A stretch of DNA of 5,438 nucleotides from NCBI GenBank assembly GCA_012033095.1, contig JAAUPO010000202.1, positions 1-5,438 of the forward strand, written 5' to 3'. This DNA is from Synechococcaceae cyanobacterium RL_1_2. GTDB taxonomy: Bacteria > Cyanobacteriota > Cyanobacteriia > Cyanobacteriales > JAAUPO01. The notes under the pieces were generated by a model. It had not been told where the DNA came from. It did no database searches and worked only from the letters and a program-made list of their open reading frames with translations. Shown one piece after another: positions 1 to 5,438 of the stretch (within the stretch, counting starts at the first letter, position 1; the number at the start of each line of letters is the position of its first letter). The position numbers and the translations under genes are program-made.

Positions 1-105
1 CCAGGCATCCCCCAACAGCAAGAACGGGGTAGCGGCAGGCTAGAACTCACCCAAGCTCCCCTGGTTACCCCCAAACCATGGCCCCTAATGGGTATTGGAA
101 GATGA
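1..105 (+). CDS. patX: RGSGR-containing peptide/protein, PatX-like, 5'-truncated by window edge
   Basis: Frame +1 is open from base 1 to a TGA at 103-105 and gives the last 34 residues of a protein whose start lies outside the window. Bases 22-39 encode ERGSGR, identical to the C-terminal hexapeptide of Anabaena PatS, the diffusible inhibitor that binds HetR. The other two + frames stop at 30-32 and 41-43. A known family, PatX, consists of small RG(S/T)GR-containing proteins that co-occur with HetR in filamentous cyanobacteria and are typically encoded just upstream of hetR; the position here fits exactly. The residues before the motif are Pro/Gln-rich, and a 21-residue Pro/Leu-rich tail follows it and ends in MGIGR. 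PatS carries the motif at its very end and HetN carries it internally, so an internal motif is not disqualifying. Unseen: the N-terminus, where PatX proteins carry a hydrophobic export-like segment. Inferred role: precursor of an intercellular HetR inhibitor. The call rests on the motif plus context, because 34 codons alone would be weak evidence of coding. Confidence 0.68.
   Translation, partial: PGIPQQQERGSGRLELTQAPLVTPKPWPLMGIGR
22..39 (+). other. ERGSGR peptide motif coding segment (HetR ligand)
   Basis: The codons gaa cgg ggt agc ggc agg read E-R-G-S-G-R. RGSGR is the minimal pentapeptide reported to inhibit HetR DNA binding, and the six-residue ERGSGR form is reported to bind more tightly. 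Here it is internal, 21 residues before the stop codon, so release of a free peptide would need cleavage on both sides unless the precursor itself is active. Confidence 0.7.
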
Positions 106-169
106 TGGTTTAGGCTATGTGCTTTGTCCCTAACTTAGCCCTAAAACATCTACCATGGCTTACCCTTTA

Positions 170-249
170 TTGATTTAATTGATTTATATGTTGATCATCG
201 AGCGTGTCGTTTTTGTTATTGGTGATGGTTTTTGATTTATTTGATTTAT
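170..249. repeat. Two tandem pairs of the nonamer TTGATTTA(A/T)
   Basis: TTGATTTA begins at 170, 179, 232 and 241. Each pair has a period of exactly 9 bp, and the pairs lie 62 bp apart, about six helical turns. The spacing could suit cooperative protein binding, but the unit is AT-rich and simple, so slippage or composition could also explain it. Confidence 0.5.
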
Positions 250-260
250 TCGAAATCAAA
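240..260. repeat. Perfect 8-bp inverted repeat (hairpin) TTTGATTT-5-AAATCAAA
   Basis: TTTGATTT (240-247) is the exact reverse complement of AAATCAAA (253-260), with loop ATTCG. The right arm can pair alternatively over 10 bp with TTTTTGATTT at 229-238, so two exclusive stems are possible. The stem is AT-rich and not followed by a T-run, so it is not a standard terminator. A protein-binding dyad is an alternative. Confidence 0.45.
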
Positions 261-343
261 AACTTTGATAATTTTCAAACTTTGAACAAATCCCGATCCC
301 ATGCCATCACGCTCTCTCCAGAGTTCCTAATAGATAAGGATGT

Positions 344-360
344 TTGAGGGTTCACCCCAA
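344..360. promoter_or_regulatory. 17-bp imperfect palindrome, candidate HetR operator
   Basis: TTGAGG (344-349), spacer GTTCA, CCCCAA (355-360): the arms match at 5 of 6 positions. The 6-5-6 layout and G-run/C-run arms resemble the 17-bp HetR recognition palindrome described in Anabaena (GAGGGG-TCTAA-CCCCTC), although the outer bases differ. It lies about 55 bp upstream of the extended -10 of hetR, a suitable place for the autoregulation known for hetR. The identification is an inference from architecture only. Confidence 0.3.
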
Positions 361-379
361 GTGCTTTCGCCTAAAGGTC

Positions 380-387
380 GCGATCGC
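380..387. repeat. HIP1 octamer GCGATCGC (one of five in the window)
   Basis: HIP1 is the highly iterated palindrome characteristic of many cyanobacterial genomes. Other exact copies begin at 1939, 3346, 4663 and 4924, inside aroC, the hydrolase gene and the cyclase gene. This copy is the only one in a non-coding region, about 30 bp upstream of the hetR -10 element. It is the main composition-based evidence for the host phylum. Confidence 0.9.
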
Positions 388-442
388 AATGCCAAGAGAA
401 ATTGATATAGTTGGTATAATTATCAATTAAATTTCTCATTGC
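386..442. repeat. Compound inverted repeat enclosing the hetR -10 region
   Basis: AATTGATA (400-407) pairs perfectly with TATCAATT (421-428). Outside a 5-base bulge on the right, GAGA (396-399) pairs with TCTC (434-437). Outside a 5-base bulge on the left, GCAAT (386-390) pairs with ATTGC (438-442). The result is 17 base pairs in three blocks around a 13-base loop (408-420) that contains TGGTATAAT. As DNA it is a dyad centred on the promoter. A transcript starting outside it could fold into this stem. Confidence 0.5.
412..420 (+). promoter_or_regulatory. Extended -10 promoter element TGGTATAAT for hetR
   Basis: A consensus TATAAT (415-420) is preceded by TG at the extended -10 position. There is no good -35 hexamer 16-18 bp upstream, which an extended -10 promoter does not need. 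Transcription would begin near 427 and leave a leader of about 110 nt before the hetR start codon. Other hetR promoters are possible, since hetR in heterocyst formers has several start sites. Confidence 0.45.
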
Positions 443-530
443 ACGTAATTTGCTAGGGTGTCTCATTCAGGGTCTGTTTAAAAGTTATCAAGTATTCCTT
501 ACAATTTCGGTTATTTTTTCTTGACTCTAA

Positions 531-1460
<930 letters not shown>

Positions 1461-1527
1461 TCCTAGCGATCACCCATAGCAACATGCAATAATTTACCTC
1501 GATCATTTCATCTGTACACATCGGAAT

Positions 1528-2616
1528 ATGGGCAACACTTTTGGTCATCTATTTAGAATTACTACGTTTGGGGAATCCCATGGCGGCGGGGTTGGCGTTA
1601 CCATTGACGGTTGCCCCCCCTGTTTAGCCATTACCCCAGAAGAAATTCAAGTAGAACTCGATCGCCGTCGTCCTGGCCAAAGTAAGATTACTACCCCCCG
1701 CAAAGAAACGGATACCTGTGAAATTATCTCCGGGGTATTTGAAGGCCAAACCCTAGGTACTCCCATTACCATTTTGGTCAGAAATAAGGATCAGCGTTCC
1801 CAAGACTATAACGACATGGCCACCAAGTTTCGGCCATCCCACGCCGATGCCACCTATGAAGGAAAGTATGGCATCCGAAATTGGCAAGGGGGCGGCCGCT
1901 CTTCTGCTAGGGAAACCATTGGTCGGGTAGCGGCCGGCGCGATCGCCAAAAAAATTCTCCACCAGGTAGCTGGGGTGGAAATTATCGGCTACGTAAAACG
2001 CATTAAAGATATTGAAGGAAAAATTAATCCCGATCAAGTGACCCTGAATCAGGTGGAAAGTAATATTGTGCGTTGTCCGGATCAAACGGCGGCGGACAAA
2101 ATGATTCAACTCATTGAGCAGGTGCGGGATAATAAGGACTCGATCGGAGGGGTGGTGGAATGTGTGGCCCGTTCTGTCCCCCTAGGTTTAGGCTCCCCCG
2201 TGTTTGACAAATTAGAGGCGGATTTAGCTAAAGCTGTTATTTCCTTGCCCGCAAGCAAAGGATTTGAAATTGGTTCTGGGTTTGCTGGCACCTTACTCAC
2301 CGGTAGTGAACATAACGACGAATTTTATATTGATGGGCAAGGCCGCACCCGCACCACCACCAATAACTCCGGTGGCATTCAAGGGGGAATTAGTAATGGG
2401 GAAAATATTGTCCTACGGGTAGCCTTTAAGCCAACAGCCACGATCGGTAAAGCCCAGGCCACTGTTACCCAAACCGGAGAAGAGACCATTCTTGCCGCGA
2501 AAGGCCGCCATGATCCCTGTGTTTTACCCAGGGCGGTGCCCATGGTAGAAGCGATGGTGGCATTAGTGCTATGCGATCACCTCCTTCGTCACCAAGGGCA
2601 ATGCACTATACTATAA
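1528..2616 (+). CDS. aroC: Chorismate synthase
   Basis: The enzyme (EC 4.2.3.5) catalyses the last shikimate-pathway step: trans-elimination of phosphate from 5-enolpyruvylshikimate-3-phosphate to give chorismate, using reduced FMN. Chorismate feeds aromatic amino acids, folate and quinones. At 362 residues the length is typical. The family signatures are all visible: FGESHG at 14-19 with His18; the RRRPGQ segment at 46-51; FRPSHAD at 101-107 with the second conserved His105; [10 protein letters not shown] at 121-130; the [13 protein letters not shown] block at 279-291; and the C-terminal RHDPCV at 327-332 with Asp329. The start [19 protein letters not shown] is the usual bacterial N-terminus, which supports ATG 1528. 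The 67-bp gap after hetR has no obvious terminator or strong promoter (only a weak TGC-AATAAT near 1485-1493), so part of its transcription may come from hetR. The next gene follows after 9 bp, suggesting co-transcription. Confidence 0.97.
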   Translation: MGNTFGHLFRITTFGESHGGGVGVTIDGCPPCLAITPEEIQVELDRRRPGQSKITTPRKETDTCEIISGVFEGQTLGTPITILVRNKDQRSQDYNDMATKFRPSHADATYEGKYGIRNWQGGGRSSARETIGRVAAGAIAKKILHQVAGVEIIGYVKRIKDIEGKINPDQVTLNQVESNIVRCPDQTAADKMIQLIEQVRDNKDSIGGVVECVARSVPLGLGSPVFDKLEADLAKAVISLPASKGFEIGSGFAGTLLTGSEHNDEFYIDGQGRTRTTTNNSGGIQGGISNGENIVLRVAFKPTATIGKAQATVTQTGEETILAAKGRHDPCVLPRAVPMVEAMVALVLCDHLLRHQGQCTIL

Positions 2617-2625
2617 ATATTCATC

Positions 2626-3498
2626 ATGACCATGCCGACCATGCCTATTGATCCTGAAGAATTTGTGGTTCAGTTTTGGGGAGTAAGGGGAAGTGTCCCC
2701 TCCCCCGGCCCCCAGACAATTCGTTATGGTGGAAATACGTCCTGCATTGAAGTGCGAGCCCACGGCAAAAAATTAATCTTTGATGGGGGGACGGGCTTAC
2801 GCAATTTGGGTAAAACCATGGCGGCAAAAGACCCAGAACCCATTCATATGTTATTTACCCATTACCATTGGGATCATATTCAGGGCATTCCTTTTTTTGA
2901 TCCTTTATTTAATCCTGAGCAGGTAATTCATATCCATGGCCAAGTGCCAGAAGAGGAGCGGGATAACGATCTGCGTACCCATTTTTATGAAAAGGTGCTC
3001 CATACTAACGCCCCCATTCCCACAAAAAATATCCAAGCAACCTTAGAGTTTCACGAGATTCGCTGTGGGGATCATTTTACCATTGGGGATATTGAAATTT
3101 TTACTGGGCCCCTCAACCATCCTAATGGGGCTATGGGTTATCGAGCGAATTGGGGGGGCCATGGCATTGTCTATTGTACGGATACAGAACATTTCCCCGA
3201 TCGCTTAGACGAACATTTGTTGGCCCTATCCGAGGGGGCAGACATCATGATTTACGATGCGATGTACACCGATGAGCAATATCATGATCCCAAAGCTCCC
3301 AAAATTGGCTGGGGCCATTCTACTTGGCAGGAAGGGGTAAGGTTAGCGATCGCCGCCCAAGTCAGAAAATTAGCAGTTTTTCACCACGAGCCAAATAATA
3401 ACGATGATATTTTAGATGGCATTGGCAAGGATGTCACAGCAGTATTTCCAGGGGCCTTTATGGCGAAGGAGGGCTTGATCGTTAGCGCGATCGATTAA
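2626..3498 (+). CDS. MBL-fold metallo-hydrolase (PhnP/COG1235-like phosphodiesterase superfamily)
   Basis: This is a 290-residue soluble protein of the metallo-beta-lactamase fold, with no signal peptide or membrane segment. Metal-ligand motifs appear in the expected order: THYHWDH at 78-84 (HxHxDH, His79, His81, Asp83, His84), His165 in NHPNG, Asp186 in DTEH, Asp211 in YDAMY, and His231/His253-His254 in GWGHST and FHHEP. The N-terminal FWGVRGSVPSPGP with RYGGNTSCIEV is characteristic of the branch that contains cyclic phosphodiesterases and tRNase Z-like enzymes. The likely chemistry is di-metal hydrolysis of a phosphodiester; the substrate cannot be told. The start is uncertain: ATG at 2626, 2632 and 2641 are all in frame, none with a clear ribosome site, and conserved sequence begins near residue 12. 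The gene lies 9 bp after aroC and probably shares its transcript. An adenylate cyclase gene follows 324 bp downstream, so cyclic-nucleotide hydrolysis is a testable but unsupported idea. Confidence 0.88.
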   Translation: MTMPTMPIDPEEFVVQFWGVRGSVPSPGPQTIRYGGNTSCIEVRAHGKKLIFDGGTGLRNLGKTMAAKDPEPIHMLFTHYHWDHIQGIPFFDPLFNPEQVIHIHGQVPEEERDNDLRTHFYEKVLHTNAPIPTKNIQATLEFHEIRCGDHFTIGDIEIFTGPLNHPNGAMGYRANWGGHGIVYCTDTEHFPDRLDEHLLALSEGADIMIYDAMYTDEQYHDPKAPKIGWGHSTWQEGVRLAIAAQVRKLAVFHHEPNNNDDILDGIGKDVTAVFPGAFMAKEGLIVSAID

Positions 3499-3822
3499 TT
3501 TTGACTGATTTGGATTGGGGTTACTGAAATATAAGGATGAAAGTGATCAGGAAAAATTTGAAGTAAGTCCATGACATGAATTGTTTTGAACCTATGAACT
3601 TTTAATTGATCTTTAAATTCAAATTCAGCCATGCCTTTTGATTAATAGAGGCGATCAGCCTAGTACTCGATGGCATAAGTTCACGCTCCAGTTCTCAAGT
3701 AAGCAGTAAATAGTATCAGAGCCTTACTTCTTACTTCAGAAATGGAAAATAGATTGTGCATTTACGCCGCGTAGTCCTAGGCCACTAGAGCCAATATTTT
3801 CGCCTCAACCTATTATTTAGCT
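3499..3822. other. Intergenic region upstream of the cyclase gene
   Basis: This gap of 324 bases has no convincing gene. Its main structure is a long dyad at 3692-3741. No GC-rich hairpin with a T-run is visible after the hydrolase gene. No TGTGA-N6-TCACA site for a CRP-type regulator was found, and no promoter is good enough to name: TTGACT at 3501-3506 and TATAAG at 3530-3535 are 23 bp apart, too far to pair. A 45-codon open frame lies on the minus strand (3632 down to 3495), beginning MAEFEFKDQL; it overlaps the hydrolase stop codon and has no recognisable motif, so it is noted here but not called a gene. Confidence 0.6.
3692..3741. repeat. 18-bp inverted repeat (two mismatches), 14-base loop
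   Basis: The left arm 3692-3709 (TTCTCAAGTAAGCAGTAA) pairs with the right arm 3724-3741 (TTACTTCTTACTTCAGAA) at 16 of 18 positions; the mismatches are C3696/C3737 and C3704/T3729. The right half also contains a tandem heptamer CTTACTT-CTTACTT (3723-3736). No T-run follows on either strand, so it is not a standard terminator. It lies about 80 bp before the cyclase start codon and could be a leader hairpin, an operator or a degenerate mobile-repeat remnant. Confidence 0.6.
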
Positions 3823-5250
3823 ATGGCTAATTTTTCCTTAAAACCCATTACCAATCTGAACTCTAAGCTATCCCATAAAATAATTTTTTGGATATTTTTA
3901 GCGATCATTGTCATTGAAACTATTATTTTAATTCCATCCACCCAACGACGGGAACGGGAATTATTGACGGATGTCCAAGGGGATTTTCAGGATAAGGTTA
4001 TTTGGTTACTGCTCACTTCCCCCGACACGACTCCCCCCCAAGAGGTACTCCAGCAGATCGAAAATATTGTTAAGTATCAGATGACCTCTGGCCCCCAGAT
4101 TGATAGTGGCTCCATTTATTTAGCCCATCCCCAGGAAGGAACGATCAATCCCACAAATCCCACAGCACCGATCATTACTTTTGGTGATTACCATCAGATG
4201 AACGATGCTGACCTAAAATTACTGGAATTCAAACCGACCCTCTCCATTGATAAGCATCAGGATCATTACCATCTCACCTGGGCTAAATCCATTATCGAGC
4301 AAGACTATTGGTTTGAAATTAATCTAGACAAAAATTATATTCGCAAGGATTTACTCAACTTCAAAATTAGAATTTTTTTCCTGGTGATTCTAATTTCGAT
4401 GTTTGTGACCATGGTGGCGATCGTGGTACTAAATATTTTAATTATTGGGCCGGTGCTAGCGTTAAGGGATGATCTAACCCAAGCGGGCAAAGCTTTGACT
4501 AGTTTAGATGTCAACGATCGAGCAGACCTTGATTTTTATGCCAATTCAGCCCGGCGCAACGATGAACTAGGGGATGTGATGACCACATTTGTGGAAATGT
4601 ATCATTTGATTCGTACGGAACAGGAAAAATCCGAACGACTATTATTAAATGTACTTCCCGAAGCGATCGCCCAACGTCTCAAAGAAGGAGCGAGCTGTAT
4701 TGCCGATGGTTTAAATAATGTCAGTATTTTATTTGCAGATATTGTTGGCTTTACCACTATTTCCGAGCGCACCTCCCCCACGGATTTATTAGAAATGCTC
4801 AATGGCTTATTTTCTAGTTTTGATCTGCTCTGTGAACACCACGGTGTGGAAAAAATTAAAACGATCGGGGATGCCTATATGATTGCCAGTGGTCTTCCCG
4901 AACCCCGCACCGATCATGTAGCAGCGATCGCAGATATGGCCTTAGCGATGATGGTGGTGGTGGATAAATTCAATGAAACCCAAGTTTCCCCGTTATCCCT
5001 GCGCATTGGCATTAATTGCGGTGCGGTGGTAGCTGGGGTAATTGGCAAGAAAAAATTTATTTATGACCTGTGGGGGGATGCCGTCAATACCGCCGCCCGG
5101 ATGGAATCCCACGGGGTTGCTGGCTCAATTCAAGTCACCGAAGATGTTTATCTAGCCCTAAAGGATCAATACCGATTTCAGAAGCGGGGATTAATCGACA
5201 TTAAAGGCAAAGGAGAAATGATGACCTATTTGTTAATGGGCAAAAAATAA
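3823..5250 (+). CDS. Membrane-bound HAMP-domain class III adenylate cyclase
   Basis: This is a 475-residue sensor cyclase predicted to make cAMP from ATP. A short cytoplasmic N-terminus leads to a membrane segment at about 20-38, an extracytoplasmic sensor region of about 140 residues (40-180) that I do not recognise, a second membrane segment at about 183-208, a HAMP domain at about 205-265 (conserved Pro210), a helical linker SERLLLNVLPEAIAQRLKEG (270-289), and a class III catalytic domain at about 295-470. All catalytic positions are present: metal-binding Asp306 (LFADIVGF) and Asp350 (KTIGDAYM), the purine-selecting pair Lys346 and Asp415 (YDLWGDA), and Asn422 and Arg426 (VNTAARM) for the transition state. 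Lys346 is the residue that is Glu in guanylate cyclases such as Synechocystis Cya2, so ATP is the likely substrate. The protein should act as a homodimer. ATG 3823 is chosen because it directly precedes the first membrane segment; no Shine-Dalgarno is visible. The gene has its own long upstream region. Confidence 0.93.
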   Translation: MANFSLKPITNLNSKLSHKIIFWIFLAIIVIETIILIPSTQRRERELLTDVQGDFQDKVIWLLLTSPDTTPPQEVLQQIENIVKYQMTSGPQIDSGSIYLAHPQEGTINPTNPTAPIITFGDYHQMNDADLKLLEFKPTLSIDKHQDHYHLTWAKSIIEQDYWFEINLDKNYIRKDLLNFKIRIFFLVILISMFVTMVAIVVLNILIIGPVLALRDDLTQAGKALTSLDVNDRADLDFYANSARRNDELGDVMTTFVEMYHLIRTEQEKSERLLLNVLPEAIAQRLKEGASCIADGLNNVSILFADIVGFTTISERTSPTDLLEMLNGLFSSFDLLCEHHGVEKIKTIGDAYMIASGLPEPRTDHVAAIADMALAMMVVVDKFNETQVSPLSLRIGINCGAVVAGVIGKKKFIYDLWGDAVNTAARMESHGVAGSIQVTEDVYLALKDQYRFQKRGLIDIKGKGEMMTYLLMGKK

Positions 5251-5288
5251 TCAGCAAATATAGCCCTAGCCAATCTGATTGCCACAGC

Positions 5289-5302
5289 TTAACCATGGTT
5301 AA
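5289..5302. repeat. Perfect 14-bp palindrome TTAACCATGGTTAA
   Basis: The sequence equals its own reverse complement over all 14 bases and lies 39 bp after the cyclase stop codon. With no loop bases it is more like a protein-binding site than an RNA hairpin, and no T-run follows it. Its centre is CCATGG, a hexamer that is unusually frequent in this window. Confidence 0.5.
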
Positions 5303-5370
5303 AATTTCACTACATCAGCTTTTTAGCCCTTAGGAATAAGAATTTAATAACATCTAAAACTTAAATATCG

Positions 5371-5438
5371 ATGGGTTATGCTCCCTTGAAGGATACCCTA
5401 CAAATTTCTAAGTTATTTAATTCACGATACTTAGAGGC
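5371..5438 (+). CDS. Possible 5' end of a downstream gene, truncated by window edge
   Basis: An ATG at 5371 opens a frame of 22 codons that runs off the window, beginning MGYAPLKDTLQISK, with an in-frame stop just upstream (5362-5364). There is no visible ribosome site and no recognised family, and an open stretch of this length is common by chance. On the opposite strand a 20-codon frame is also open from the edge to a stop near 5376, so direction is not settled. Confidence 0.18.
   Translation, partial: MGYAPLKDTLQISKLFNSRYLE

Noticed and set aside
1..120. Alternative reading of the left edge as a minus-strand gene
   Set aside because: One minus frame is also open, but its translation is rich in chance-like Gly/Pro/Cys/Trp runs, while the + frame encodes a motif biologically tied to the adjacent hetR.
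521..526. TTGACT as a -35 box for hetR
   Set aside because: It is only 14 bp before the start codon, so the matching -10 would fall inside the gene.
1753..2109. Open frame of 118 codons on the minus strand
   Set aside because: It is fully antisense to the conserved core of aroC and has low-plausibility composition, with no motif.
2106..2300. Open frame of 64 codons on the minus strand
   Set aside because: Antisense to aroC, no family resemblance.
2645..2827. Open frame of 60 codons on the minus strand
   Set aside because: Antisense to the conserved N-terminal part of the MBL hydrolase gene; Pro/Cys-rich chance translation.
3538..3567. Nine-codon frame after an AAGG sequence (MKVIRKNLK)
   Set aside because: Very short, the AAGG abuts the ATG, and there is no supporting context.
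4602..4802. Open frame of 66 codons on the minus strand
   Set aside because: Antisense to the linker and start of the cyclase catalytic domain; no motif.

Overview
The window comes from a cyanobacterium, most likely a filamentous one. Five exact copies of the HIP1 octamer GCGATCGC are present, together with many further CGATCG cores. The first complete gene encodes HetR, the master regulator of heterocyst differentiation and patterning, which is essentially confined to filamentous cyanobacteria. By my count against the Anabaena HetR sequence as I remember it, identity is about 62%, with no internal gaps. That is lower than I would expect inside the heterocyst-forming clade, so a non-heterocystous filamentous lineage is my preferred guess. 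The species cannot be read from the sequence.

Layout, all on the + strand. Bases 1-105 hold the 3' end of a reading frame cut by the window edge; it encodes the hexapeptide ERGSGR, the PatS/PatX-type ligand of HetR. Bases 106-539 are an AT-rich intergenic region with tandem repeats, a hairpin, a 17-bp imperfect palindrome and an extended -10 promoter set inside a complex inverted repeat. Then follow hetR (540-1460), a 67-bp gap, aroC for chorismate synthase (1528-2616), a 9-bp gap and a metallo-beta-lactamase-fold hydrolase (2626-3498). A 324-bp gap with a strong 18-bp dyad precedes a membrane-bound HAMP/class III adenylate cyclase (3823-5250). The last 188 bp carry a 14-bp perfect palindrome and perhaps the start of another gene.

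How the genes work together. The striking pair is the RGSGR-encoding frame directly upstream of hetR. HetR is a DNA-binding dimer or tetramer whose C-terminal hood domain binds RGSGR-type peptides, which inhibits and destabilises it. The residues reported for this interaction are kept here. The window therefore seems to hold both receptor and ligand of a cell-to-cell inhibitor system of the patX-hetR type. aroC is a housekeeping shikimate-pathway gene and probably shares a transcript with the hydrolase gene. The cyclase has its own long leader and is probably transcribed separately; a link between the hydrolase and cAMP turnover is only a contextual guess.
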